Assembly: GCF_034140825.1 (NCBI RefSeq)
Contig: NC_089041.1
Location: forward strand, 506,001-570,000
Source: Oryza sativa Japonica Group
Taxonomy: Eukaryota > Streptophyta > Magnoliopsida > Poales > Poaceae
Length of the DNA: 64,000 bases
Reading direction: 5' to 3'
Both the position numbers and the translations under genes were made by a program. Below are positions 46,901-58,676 of the stretch, in pieces. The notes under the pieces were generated by a model, which saw nothing but the letters and a program-made list of their open reading frames with translations, ran no database searches and had not been told where the DNA came from. The stretch's first letter is position 1, and each line of letters starts with the position of its first letter.

Positions 46901-49212
46901 AAATCTTGACCTCATATAATTATAATTATAGTTTAACTGTAAATTAGGATTATTCATTGTAAAATTATGTGATGGGATAATCTGTAACCATAATATGATT
47001 AACCTAAACAACTCTAACATACGAAGCATGGATAATTATTAACCTTTTATAATTTATTGTGACAAGTAAAATATGTTCATAATTAAAGTAAAGCTTCCAT
47101 CAATAAAATAAATAATACAAATGATTCACTGTAATTATTTGATTGATCCTAAATCCATCCGACAACAGAACCTCTAGTATACGACCATTTTATTTAGATA
47201 GATGCATGTGTAGCCATAATCCTTCCATAGCCATTAGCTAGACTAAACCACAAATTAGCCAGATACGTATCTCATTCATACTACATTGGCTAGCTCCTAA
47301 ATAGACCACCATGATAACAGAAAGATTAAGAAACTTTAGCCCTTAGCATGTTGGAACCCATTAGCAAGCGCGAATAATATGAGCAACCTTAGGTTCAACC
47401 TCAACAAATATATTTTGTTTGTGCATATTTGATTGTTGCTTGAATATTGGTTTTTCTAGCGTATTATAGACTTTGTGTATCGGATAGTCGTGAGGCAACG
47501 TCAGCAACTTCCAGGAGGTGAAGGTTGATCAAGAATTATATCAAGAATAAGGACTATCCTGAGCAAGGCAAGTCATCACTATTCCTTGAACATGTTGATC
47601 CCAATTGCGAAATTGTTTTGTTTACAAATAAAATTGCATGCAATGATGAACATCGTACTTGTGATTATGCCATGCCTTGATTATTGTTTACCCTTAAATC
47701 TTTGTAACCATGTTTACGTATGAGTCCCTAGTCAACTATGACAATTGCTTAGAAATGCTATTCTAGAATCATGCATACTCATATTTATCAAATGCTATAT
47801 GCTTGGGCAATTACCTTTGGGAAGGTAATTGAGATGCGGCATGTGGAGACATGAGCGCCACATTGCCATGATGTTGATGACATGATTTGTGAAAGGAGAA
47901 ATAAAATTAAACAACTGTTTTCGACTGGGGCGGATGGAGGATTTGGGTGGTATCTGGAAAAGGCTAGTACCGTCCCCAGTCAATTAAGGACCGAGCCATG
48001 AAGTTAAGCATGAAACGACCCCCGTACAACCGTACTTCTCGAAGGGATATAGACCTAGCGGATTAGATAGCCGAGCGGAGGCAGTATCCCTGCATAGATG
48101 GTTCACCCCTGAGTGAGGCAGGTGCGCTACGATGGGACAGCCGTTGAGGTAGGGCCGAGAAGCGTGCCCTACATCGGTGTCGCCATTGGTAGGACTGCCA
48201 TGAGTGTGTGAGAGAGAGAACTTAACTTGAACCATAATTTAATATGCGTGTGAGACTTCTCTTTCCCGGGAGCGCCAGAACTCCTCTCACTGCTAGAAAC
48301 ATGGACGCCTAGAATGCATGAGGATTTAAGTTCATGGAGCGGGTACTGCCAATGCGAGGTTATCGAAAAGCTTTGCCGTGACGCGTCTCATGTGTTGGGA
48401 CGAGGCTCATGTGTTGGGCAGTCGCGGAGTGTGGGTAAAGTGTACATCCACTGCAGTGTGAGCAAACCAAATCTATTCGAATAGCCGTGCTCGCGGTTAA
48501 TGAGCACTGGGACATGTATTACACTTGGCTAGACTCTAAATTCTTAACTTGTGTGGGATGGGATATTGCATGGTGATTTTTATGCTGATGGAGCCACTTC
48601 CTGAGAGGAGGGAAGGTGGACGTCCTCAGAAAACCATGACGACTCAATGGCGGGAAGCTATCCTTGGGATCACAATGGATGGTGGACAGAACCGTCGTTG
48701 TTTAATGTGAACACTGGAATTAAAATATGATCAGTCTATGATAGGTCTTAGGCTTGTGAAAATATTTGCAAAACGCAGCTTTATGCAAAAGAACCTGAAA
48801 GCATTCCTTGAATACCCTCTATCATATGCATTGTTGTTGTGGTGGCTTGCTGAGTACGGTTGGTACTCACCCTTGCTATTTATATATTTTTTAGGAGAGT
48901 GTTAAAGAGAAGCCATTGTCGGTACGCTTGCGTATCCCACAAGATGATCGGAGTGCGGTCTTGTTCTAGGTCTCGTTCCCCAGTCGACTGCCTGTGGCAT
49001 GTTAACCAGGCCCTTATATTATTTTGTCTTCTGCTGTTGTTCTCTGATAGTTGTTGGCCTACCTGGCCCTAATGTAAGTATTTAACTCTTTTAGCCTAAA
49101 TTCATTCGTGATATGTTGTGATCCAACTATGTATGTGTGTACCAACTACTGATCCAGAGATTGGTACGGATAAACATAGAAGATTTTCGATTTCCAAAAT
49201 CGGGGGTCTACA
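43938..49212 (+). mobile_element. LTR retrotransposon relic, apparently a 5.3-kb solo LTR
   Basis: It starts TGTAACACCCTGAAAATT and ends CGGGGGTCTACA, with the 5-bp target duplication GCCTG intact on both sides (43933-43937 and 49213-49217). No second copy of either end lies inside and no capsid or polymerase domain was recognised, so it is best read as a solo LTR left by recombination, or a large non-coding derivative. A CpG-rich block (44880-45760) contains a TATA box (TATATAAA, 45453-45460) with a pyrimidine-rich start region behind it, as expected at a U3/R border. Length and ends suggest the long-LTR Gypsy-like group, not proven. The intact duplication suggests a fairly recent insertion. 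Confidence 0.8.
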
Positions 49213-49217
49213 GCCTG

Positions 49218-49560
49218 CACCTGACACAACCCTTCGTGATGGCTTTTGATTCTGACTATAATGTAGCTAAATACTGTTTATGGTGTATGCATGTGTTGGT
49301 TATTGTAACTAAAGTATTCTGCTTGGTGCAAGCATGTGAGTTGGTTGATTGGTTAATTATTTGATGTGGTGGTGCCCTTCTATTTCTACCACTGCTGACC
49401 GTTCCCGATTTTGCTAGTACATATATTTTATAGCTCACGCATTTTTGGGTTCTTTTCCCTCTACATGAGCTATTCGTGAGCCAGTGATTTTGTTTATCTT
49501 TAATTTGTTATATCATATATGATTGTGCAGTGATTACACTCATATCGTACTTTATTTGCA
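49218..49560 (+). other. Sequence displaced from gene B's 3' side, related to 59.2 kb
   Basis: This is the continuation of the gene B 3' region beyond the LTR. TGAGCTATTCGTG..C.GTGATTT and GTTTATCTTTAATTTG at 49467-49508 match 59268-59313, downstream of gene C, in the same orientation. It supports a shared origin of the B and C neighbourhoods. No gene is seen. Confidence 0.55.
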
Positions 49561-49781
49561 ACTGAAAATTTTCTATAATAAAATTTATCGATAAATATAT
49601 AGATAGCCTAAAAAAATAGAAAACTTTTAGAGGCTAAGGTTACGTTCAGATTGATAGCCTTATATTATAATTTTACGGAACGGTGGGAATACTCGTTATT
49701 TATTAGCATTGACCTTGTGAAGAAGCCGTTTTGAACTAAAACTTTATTTCACTTGTTTCAAATTGAAAGAGCTAGCTATTA

Positions 49782-49957
49782 CTTCCTCCGTCCCAAAATA
49801 TGACAACTTTTAGCCCTTAGAATTTGTCTCAAAATATAATAACTTATCCACCAACATTCTCTTCCCAACCAATAACAACCCTTCACCATTCACTTCTACC
49901 TATTTTCTTAATAACCGTGTCCAACTCTAAAACTTCTTATATTAAGGGACGTAGGAA
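49782..49957. mobile_element. Stowaway-like MITE, degenerate, about 175 bp
   Basis: The left end CTTCCTCCGTCCCAAAATAT and a degenerate right end TTATATTAAGGGACGTAGGA are inverted. TA precedes the left end (49780-49781). The right border is approximate. Confidence 0.6.
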
Positions 49958-50129
49958 TGACTTACTTGATATTTATTGTTTCTTCTGCCAAGTTACCACC
50001 AACTTGTCAATTGCTCCATATTTGAATCATAACATTGAAAATGCTACCCCTATGATTTTCTCTACTCCATCTGTCACCTTCTCACCATCCATCTATTGAG
50101 GTTGTTCAATACTTTCTCAATCCACCTAC

Positions 50130-50300
50130 CAGCCAATTCAAGTCCTAATTATATAAGTCTAGCTCGTGTTTTCTCCTCAATCCATCCACTTATTTAATCC
50201 CCAATTATACGAACCTGGCTTGTGATTTATTCTAATCTAACACTCAGTCAATCCTTACTTGCATAAGTCTGACCCGTTACAAACACGGGTATATTACTAG
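50130..50300 (+). mobile_element. Possible Helitron 3' end
   Basis: The segment ends with a short hairpin (CCCGT...ACGGG around 50274-50289) followed after eight bases by CTAG (50297-50300), the terminal pattern of plant Helitrons (stem-loop then CTRR). The upstream part has repeated TCAATCCA words. No 5' terminus or helicase was found, so only an end is proposed. Confidence 0.35.
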
Positions 50301-51420
50301 AGAAAAAACCATTATACTAAATCACGGCTCGTATACTAACGACGGCTGTTGCGAGCTTATTTGTAGCGGAGCTTTCGGGTGTCCCATAGATTAATCTAAA
50401 CTTACATGGGTTATACATTAAACAAAAAGAACAGAAATTTTACATGAGTCATATGCATCATGTTGGGCTTACTACACCCTCGGTAAAAAAGAAAAAAAAA
50501 ACTATGCTCAAAATTATGCTAAAAAGTAAAAAGTACGCAACTACTCCTATCAAACATATATTGGAGGATATTAGTATGTTGCATACGAGGCAGGTGGTAG
50601 AGACGTGACAGCCCACCCAATTAAGCTCTGCACATCAGAGTATACTACTGCAATTAGGTGTTTTTTTTTTCATAGTTTACTTTACTATGCAACGTTATAT
50701 CTGCTAGGTTTTTCATGATGCTACCGAGTACACGTCTACGGTCTACCCCTCATTCATTTTTTTTCTGTATGTGCTACTCTATTCGACTCATAATATCTAT
50801 GAAGCGCATATAGCCATCTCTATGAAGCGCACACACACCCTATAAATATATTTGATAGACTTGGGCAATATTTTTTTAGATTGGTGAATATACAAATGGT
50901 TGAGTTGGTACTCATGGGAAAATGACAGGGGAGTAGTAGTGAATTGATTTTTGGCCTTTTGCAATTAATAGGAGGAGGGAACGCATGGGGGAGGCATATC
51001 GATGTGGCGGCGGCGCTAGATACGGCCCGACGATAAGAAGACGGACATCTAAATAAACCCGAATAAGCATCACTAACAGCAACTTAAAATTTTATTCCCA
51101 AATTTTTTATTATGGAAATCCTAAACAGAATTTATGGTGTTAAAATTTTCCTTTCACCAAGAGATTGGGTAAAATTGGTTTTCAAAAACTAAAAAGGCGG
51201 GCCATATAAAATCTCCACTGGAAAAATTTGTTTTGCACTTCACCATATCTCTTCCTGCGCGTTAAGTGCCACGATAGAGAGCCAAAATGTGTCCAAGAAA
51301 AAGAAACGACGATCCGGAGTAGGGAACAAAGAATTCTGGGAATGAGATTAGATAATTCATTGGAACAAATTTTTAACAAAAATCCTCATATTATTAGACA
51401 GGGAATGATATAAAGATTAT
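50301..51420. other. Gene-free interval
   Basis: No gene, RNA or complete repeat was recognised. Short frames only. Confidence 0.5.
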
Positions 51421-51575
51421 TGAAAAAATTGCGACTTAAAAATAGCGAAAAAAAGCGGACAAAGAAAACGGAAAAAGGCGACGAAAAAAAGAATATGGAT
51501 AAAAACGGCGAAAAAAAAGGAGGCGACGAAAAAAACGGATGGAAAAAAAAGTAGGGCGAAAAAAAGAAGCCCATA
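51420..51575. repeat. Purine-rich tract of A runs separated by GGCGA/GCGG
   Basis: About 150 bp made of A4-A8 runs broken by GCGA, GGCGACG, GCGG and ACGG words, almost without pyrimidine on this strand except C in CG. This is a degenerate simple repeat with regularly spaced CpG. No coding sense. Confidence 0.7.
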
Positions 51576-51613
51576 TATATTTTTTATATTCTATATAAAT
51601 ATAGATACGACGA

Positions 51614-53060
51614 TCCGTGAATAGGGAAGGGAAGGAGTGAGTCAGATAAGGGAGAGGGGCAGGGATGGAATTTCGCATGCCCCTCCCTCTCTTCTTCTTT
51701 CCAGGGATAAGTTACTAATGGGGAGATCGGATCTGGCCTCCCAACTCTCTCTCTCTCTCTCTCTCATCGGATCGGTGTGGGTTTTTGGTGGTCGTCGCCT
51801 GATCCCTCCTCCCTGCGGCGGATCGATGACGGAAGGAAGAGAAGGGGAGCAGAGGAGAGGAGAGGAATCTCGTCGTGTCTGTCAGTACAGGAGGGGGAGC
51901 GATAAGACGGACGAAACGAGCGGAGCGGGCGACCCCCATGATTTCACGCGATTCAGGAGCAGCAGCAGAGGCAATTCCTTTTCGCTGGCTGCTGCAGCCT
52001 TTTGTGGCGCAGATAACTAGATGACTCATGCCAGTCCGTCAACGCTCGCTAGGAGAACCAACTCCTCCTCCTTATGTCTGGTATACATATTCACCCTCCT
52101 TTTCTTTCTTCTAGTGTATAAAAGTAGCAGCATCCAGTGACCATATATATATTTTCCCTCCTGTTTCTTTTTTTCCCCTTCATTTCATAGGTTGAGAGTT
52201 CCTGCTGACATGGATGATTATTGGATGTTCGATCGGATATCTATCTAGGACACACCTCGCACCTCTAGGAACTATTAACTCCTAGATGTGCGAAGGCAGC
52301 CTTAACTAGGCTGTGTTTGTTCATTGCGGTTCCGAAATTAAATTTACAGTGCATGTAAAACAAAGCTATCAATTAGCATTTAATTAATTAGGTATTAGCT
52401 ATATTTTATTTAAAAAATAGATCAATATGAATTTTCTAAATAATTTATATATATATATATATATATATTATGAAAGAAAATACCGTTTAGAAGTTTATAA
52501 AAAACGTGATGATGGAAAAAAAAGAGATTAGTTGGGAAAACACAGCCGGCCCTAATGAGTCAGTGAATAGCGAGCGAAGGGAAGGAGTGAGTCAGATAAG
52601 GGAGAGGGGCAGGGATGGAATTTCGCGTGCCCCTCCCTCTCTTCTTCTTTCCAGGGATAAGTTACTAATGGGGAGATCGGATCTGGCCTCCCAACTCTCT
52701 CTCTCTCATCGGATCGGTGTGGGTTTTTTTATGGTCGTCGCCTGATCCCTCCTCCGTGCGACAGATCGATGACGGAAGGAAGAGAAGGGGAGGGGAGGAG
52801 AGGAATCTCGTCGTGTCTGTCAGTCTGTCAGTACAGGAGCTCAGTACAGGAGCAGGAGCGACGAGAGTTTCTGATTTGAGGGAGGGAGGCGCACAGATTT
52901 TCTCTTCTTTCTTTCTTCGTTTTTGTTTTGTTTTGTTTTGCCAGACTTTTTACCACCCTCCCCCTCGCATCGCAGAGGAGGGAGGAGCAGAGGACATGCA
53001 GTACCTTTTTCGCCTTTTGTGGCGCGCGCAGATAATCTCATGCCGTCGTCCGTCAACGCA
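51614..53060 (+). repeat. Duplicated block pair (about 430-500 bp each, 948 bp apart)
   Basis: Copies at about 51614-52050 and 52562-53060 share long near-identical runs, such as GAAGGAGTGAGTCAGATAAG, GGGGAGATCGGATCTGGCCT, GATCGATGACGGAAGGAAGA and GAATCTCGTCGTGTCTGTCA, then diverge, and rejoin at TTTTGTGGCGC...GCAGATAA and CCGTCAACGC. Small differences include CT-repeat length and short insertions. They read like CG-rich leader sequence of a gene, but no following exon was found. Between them lies a MITE-like element at 52309-52547. Confidence 0.85.
52309..52547. mobile_element. Tourist-like MITE, about 240 bp
   Basis: The ends GGCTGTGTTTGTTC and GGAAAACACAGCC are inverted repeats of the type also seen at 55347-55563. 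AT-rich inside, with a short TA tract at 52448-52468. No convincing 3-bp target duplication. Confidence 0.6.
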
Positions 53061-55343
53061 AAATCGCAGTACGTGTCTGCTCTACTCTCTTCTTCTATTA
53101 ACGCTGCTTTTTTCTTTCTTTTACTCTTTTATTATTATATTATTATTTTGATTTGATTTGATTTGGTTTGGTTTGGTTTGGTAGGTGCCTCCGATCCGGT
53201 CCAACGCTACGCTGCCATGGATATGCGACTGTATAGGAGCTGTACATCACTAGGAGCTCTACTGATCCTGTAAATTTCTGATATGATATACCACATGCTC
53301 TAGCGACATGCGTTAATACGCTACGTTTTCTTCTTCTTTCCCACCCCAAACATATAGTATATTTTTAAGAGAGATACACTGGTTCTATTTTCCCCCCATC
53401 ATTAAAATACTTAGTGCTACTGCCTATATTTGTTGTTGGCTTGTAAGCACTGCTCGATCCTTCTCCAACTTATTTATACAAATTGTGGGGCATCTTTTAT
53501 TTTGTTACGATAATGCTTTCATCATTTTTTTACTATATATATTAAATATAATTTTCGAGAAACAATATTAATGTATTTTTAGTTTTGTATTCATAAATAC
53601 TTTCTTCTACTTATAATTTTGTACACAAATATTATAATATATTACCAACTACACAGAGTAATAGTTGATCAAAGCATTGTACTGGCGAAACAAAATATAT
53701 GCCCTATAACTAAACTTGTACGGAGTAACTTGTAGTATAACTTTATTTTCTCTGTACCCTCCAGAAAGGTGAAATCGACCTATGCATGCCATGGGAGCAC
53801 TATAAGATGCACACCAATCACTTGCACACGGCCTTGTGAATAAAATCTTATTTCTAAATTCCTCTTTGAAGTTGCCCCTAAGGATTCATGTGATTTTCTT
53901 GCACAATTTTCTTAGCTTTCTATTCAAGTTACATTGAACTACAAACATGTTACAAGTGGCTGGGTGAAAAATAACAACATGATACATACTTTTTTTGGGG
54001 GGTGCACTTATATAAGATTAATTTATGAAGAATGACAAGACACAAAATGCAAACTTATTCTTAGAAGATTCTTGCCATGCTATGCCCTGCTTGAACCATT
54101 GAATTATAATATGGAATAAAAAGTCTATCCAACAGTTGTTGGTGGTATTGCTTACGTGGCTCACATGTTAGCTCATTTTACTCAAGCCGAGCCCTTTCCT
54201 CACTAATCAGTGAGCCCAGGAATACTATACATTAACACACTTCTTTTTCATGCTGTATGACTTACTGAATTTTTTTTTATCGAATCCATCACCATTTCAC
54301 TATCACTTGTCATAGTCCACATGGCCAAGCCACTATGGAGCTGTTCGAACTGCTTTTCATACTTTAGTGGATTGAATACTCAGTTCTATTTTTTTCATAG
54401 TTTAGTGGGTTGAATACTTGGACCATTGATTCAGATTGGGCAATTTCTCCTTTCCCAAGATCATCCTAATGCCCTCTGTAATGAATTCTGTTTTAGCAGC
54501 CTCTTTATGTTGACACCGTAATCATTTTAGCAGCCTCTTTGTACTGACACCATAGTTTTATTTCCATTCTATTCGTTCCATATCACTACAAAATGTTATT
54601 GAATTTGAGATGACCATTATTTATCTTTATCCTCTTTACAAAGAGAAGTTAGGCAGCCTGTGCAGATTCGTAGTACTAGGAAATATCCCATCCAGTCCTG
54701 GTTCTTATATTTTAGGACGGAGGGAGTATTTGTCATTTTTGCCTATGTGGCATGCCAGTCTGGCAAACTATTTGCCATTATTAATATAAATCATCTTTCA
54801 TACACTATATAAGATATTTTTATGCTATTATCTCTTGTATAAGCAAATTTCTCTCATATACCACATAAAAATATTTTTTTTCTAAAAACTAAATATACCA
54901 GAAAAAATTTAAAACATGTATACAAACTTCCATATTTTGTAACAAGGCGGCAAGGCCACACAAAAAAAATTATATATTTTTTGAAACTTCTAATGAAATA
55001 AACCAATTGTTAATCTTGTATGTCTCTAAGTGTATTTTGGGTATTTTTGAAAAGAAGGCCCAATCCAATGGTGTATTGTAAAACAACTGATAAAGTCGTT
55101 GGTATATTATAGAAAGAGACAATGTCAATGGCAAATTGTTAAACTCGAACAAACTCAGTGGTATATAATAAATTCTCTCTAATCTAATATGCAACGGATG
55201 ACATGTGGGCTCCACATATTAGTGTGCACCACAAAAAATTTTTAATGAAAAATGGGTCCCACATAAGCGCTACATCAACGCCATAGATCAGGTCAACACT
55301 GCCACGTAGACGCCACGTCAGTGAAACCGCCCTCCAAAACCAC
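53061..55343. other. Gene-free interval
   Basis: Contains a GATTT/GGTTT pentamer run (53150-53180), a tandem pair near 54495-54560 sharing TTTTAGCAGCCTCTTT, and an isolated Stowaway-like end (ATTTTAGGACGGAGGGAGTA, 54709-54728) without a partner. No gene is supported. Confidence 0.5.
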
Positions 55344-55346
55344 TAA

Positions 55347-55563
55347 GGATGCGTTCATTCCCAGCCGTTCCCAACTCCCTCTTCTCGTTTTCCACACGCA
55401 TGCTTTTCAAACTGCTAAATGGTGTGTTTTTTTAAAAAAAAAGTTTTTATACAAAAGTTGCTTAAAAAACCATATTAATCCATTTTTAAAAAAAATAGCT
55501 AAAACTTAATTAATCATGCGCTAAACGCTGCTTTGTTTTGCGTGTCGGCTCCCGAACACAGCC
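55347..55563. mobile_element. Tourist-like MITE, 217 bp
   Basis: The ends GGATGCGTTCATTCC and GGCTCCCGAACACAGCC are imperfect inverted repeats; TAA flanks both sides (55344-55346 and 55564-55566), as for PIF/Harbinger MITEs. It lies about 320 bp before gene C. Confidence 0.8.
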
Positions 55564-55885
55564 TAAGAGAGTAAAATTGCATCAGTTTTAATAATTGGGT
55601 GTGTGTGTGAAGATATCCGGTATTGCAGTCATACGAATTAGATTGGGTCACTGGTGTCAAGGGAGTCAAAGTGAACTTAGTCTTTATTTATTTATTATCA
55701 CTGGCCTTCGAGAATCTCGGCTGGACTAAATCGGAGACTAAGGCCGACCCAAGTCGAACGCAACCCAAACAAAAACGAATCTGGCTAACCCTAACTCTAG
55801 CAGGCGACATCGAGGTCGAGATCGAGGGATTTATGGCGTTCCCTTGAGAGAGAAGCTGACGAGGAGCGCGCGCCATGGTTCCCAG

Positions 55886-58139
55886 ATGGCCGGCGGCTAC
55901 GGTGTTGAGTGGGTGCGTACTCGATCCTTGCTACTACTACCCTTTTTCGCTCTTCTATAATTATATCATTTATAGCCCTAGCTCCTTCCTACCATTCGAT
56001 CTAGTTTAAATTCGATAGTGTTTCAATCCCCCTCCACCAGCTTGAACGATAGTCTATCGTCGATAGAGACATGGGAGAAAAAGAAAAGAATCTTTTTGCC
56101 TATTTTTTTCAATCTAGGCACATGCAAGCCGCCCCTAATTCCAAATGAGAGCACGTATTATCCTGAATTCTATTTCTAATCAAACTAGCTAGCAGGCACA
56201 AAGCAAATGATAGCTAGTATTACAATTACCCTTGCTGATATCGCTTCTATGTGAAACAAATCATGATTATTGGCACATATTATGATTTTGACGATCCAAG
56301 CAGATGGATTGTATTTGCACGGACCGCTGGAGTTGCAATTTTCCAAAAGGAAAACAACATCTCAGTCAAGTAATATTTTTTAGTGGATTAGAACAGAGAA
56401 AAGGCAAAGAAAGCTCGAGACTGACGGCACTGTGCCTTATCTCGTAATGGTTGATCTAACCAATTGCAAATGGTAATAAGGTTTTCTTTCCTGACAGCAA
56501 ACATTCAATTAATCAATGGCAACCATTAGTTTGTTATACGGAGTATTTCGTTGGACATCAAGTCTGATGGATAAGGACCACTGCACACACAAGTGAGCTT
56601 CTTGATTAGAAACAGAATTTCATCCATTACCTGCTTACATTTGGAATTACAGGGCTGCATGTGCTTAGATATGAAAATTTGGAATTAGAGGGCTGCATAT
56701 GCTTAGATATGAAAATTTCGGATCTTCGCACAACGTGGAATTTTATTTGGTCTGGAACTTTATACTAGTATACTACTAGTAGTGAATGAAGCTCATAAGT
56801 TAAAAAGCCTCTTCTTTTTGTGAGGAGAACTTCACCAGGTAATGGAGAAGATCACCAAGCTCACCAAAATCTTTATTTTTTTTTAAGAAAATCAAATTGT
56901 TTGAATGTCCATTGAGGTATTAGAGAAGATCACCCAATTAATAATCTAGGCATAGTTAATGTGGCTGCGGATACCAGGTAACCGAAAGTTACCATGCCAT
57001 TGCCACCTCCTGTGCTAAGGATGTTGCATTTGCAGTCAAGTCAGGGTTGCCTCTGCTAGCAGCTAGCGCCAACAAAGCTGCTGTGTGCTGTCACCACCAC
57101 CGCCGCGCTAGAGAAATCTCTTTGTGAGTTCAGTTTCTGTGGGGGGACTGGATTGCATTGTGTTGGACTGCCTAGTTTGGATTGGGTTGGGCCAGTTTGG
57201 TTTGGGCCATCTACATGCCTACTTGGTGTCACCAGCATTACAAATGATGGTAATCATTCAAAGAGTAATCTAAACCAAGCATCTTCATATCAGGACCCGT
57301 CAACAAATTAAGGGTCATCCACAGTTTCACAATTACTCCCTCCATCCACAAAAGTTACACATATTACTTTTGACACCAAGACCAAGGAGAAATTAGATCA
57401 CCTTGGATGTTACAAAATCAAGGAGTGAATGCAAGCATGGAACCAATGAGTATTTAGATGACTCCTTGGGTTCTAATAAAACATTTAATTTATCTCTTCA
57501 CTTAAATCTTGAATGCATACAGACTACAAATAGAAACAACTTATTTGGAAAAACTTAAATGTGAAATAGGTGTAACTTTTGTGGATGGAGGGAGTACTGT
57601 CAAGAACAGCACTTGATCCAAGTGTCTGCACTAAAAAGAATCATTAAATGATATATACTAGATCATTAAATGACATATACTGCTGTTGTTTTGGGAGTTG
57701 CCTGTCATCATAAGCCAAATTTTACAATGCATATTCCAGTGGAATTTAACATGTTGCTATGCAGTTTCAAGTAGTGTATGGGAAGGCGGAACAAGCATCA
57801 GCCGTTCTGTCACAACATGATCTGGTTAGAGAAAGCGGTGAGAGGTATATATATGTACTTTTCTAGCTGTGATGCTGCTACAAGCGTTTTTGTCGCCAAT
57901 GTAATCTGTCTGCACATGCACCCTAATCGATCTTTTCCTTTTGATCCATGTACTGCAGCTTGATCCTTGAGCGCAGGAAGAAGATTGGCACACACAACAT
58001 AAGGCATTTGTGGATGGTTGCTGCATTTGCAATGTCTGGCTACCTTTTCGGTGCTGGGGTCGCTACCCTTATCAAAGGGAACAACAGACGAACACCTGAA
58101 GCGGCAGGAACTAAGGAAGATACAACAGACGAACACTAG
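55886..58139 (+). CDS. Small single-membrane-segment protein C
   Basis: Three exons, 55886-55912, 57765-57844 and 57959-58139, give 95 residues, with phases 0 and 2. Exon 1 encodes only MAGGYGVEW; the ATG at 55875 is earlier but leads to the wrong phase with this splice, so 55886 was chosen, and exon 1 is the least certain part. Exon 2 (80 nt) ends SQHDLVRESGER. Exon 3 gives SLILERRKKIGTHNIRH, a hydrophobic segment LWMVAAFAMSGYLFGAGVAT (about 53-72), and an acidic tail. It is clearly paralogous to D (same exon 2 length and phase; LARQEILYQNVLRSWVVVAA matches LERRKKIGTHNIRHLWMVAA in layout) and to fragment E. Unlike A, B and D it lacks an obvious mitochondrial presequence. Intron 1 (1.85 kb) contains a Stowaway MITE and a tandem repeat. 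Family and function unknown. Confidence 0.6.
56643..56718. repeat. 38-bp tandem duplication in gene C intron 1
   Basis: Two adjacent copies begin GGAATTACAGGGCTGCATGT and GGAATTAGAGGGCTGCATAT and share GCTTAGATATGAAAATTT, with two differences. Confidence 0.9.
57336..57594. mobile_element. Stowaway-type MITE in gene C intron 1
   Basis: The ends CTCCCTCCATCCACAAAAGT and ACTTTTGTGGATGGAGGGAG are perfect inverted repeats over 20 bp, with TA on both sides (57334-57335 and 57595-57596). 259 bp, non-coding, well preserved. Confidence 0.95.
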
Positions 58140-58539
58140 GAGCGGCAGGAACTAAGGAAGAAGCTTGGACGACTAGAAGAGTAATAGTACTCAATTCCAA
58201 ATGGACTGGAAATGATTCTGTAATCAAATGCCTCTAACAAGCTGTGGTAACCTTGGACCGTCTATGATTTAAATCGTTGTTGATTGGGACCTCCCTTTTA
58301 TATCATGTAACTTAGCTGCTGTTGCGAGTTCTCTGAAATGCTTGTCACTTTTTTTTAATTCCCTCCTGAATCCTGAATGATGGTCATCAGAATGTCATAA
58401 AGGAAGTGGTTGATTCTCTCAGTTGGCAATCTAAAACCTGATTGAAGTTTCTGTCTTGAACAAGTGCCTCCACAACCTGGCGTTGACAAACATAACCATA
58501 TATAGTAAACGCAAGAGTGACGGATACACAGGAGAGATC

Positions 58540-58676
58540 ATGTCACATGCTCATCTTCACTACATTCAGAGCTAATTATATATATATAAAAAAATGCTGA
58601 TGTTCGATTATGTCACATGCTCATCTTCACTACATTCAGAGCTAATTATATATATATATAAAAGCCTGATGTTCTG
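58540..58676. repeat. 70-bp tandem duplication
   Basis: Two copies start at 58540 and 58610 with ATGTCACATGCTCATCTTCA and continue through a short TATATA run. They differ in TA count and a few bases around TGATGTTC. The array runs straight into the exon fragment at 58671. Confidence 0.93.

Noticed and set aside
54700-54735. Stowaway-like terminal sequence
   Set aside because: Only one end is present; no inverted partner was found upstream, so no element can be bounded.
55623-55847. 74-codon + strand frame just before gene C
   Set aside because: No homology, and it ends before the gene C start; probably leader or spacer.
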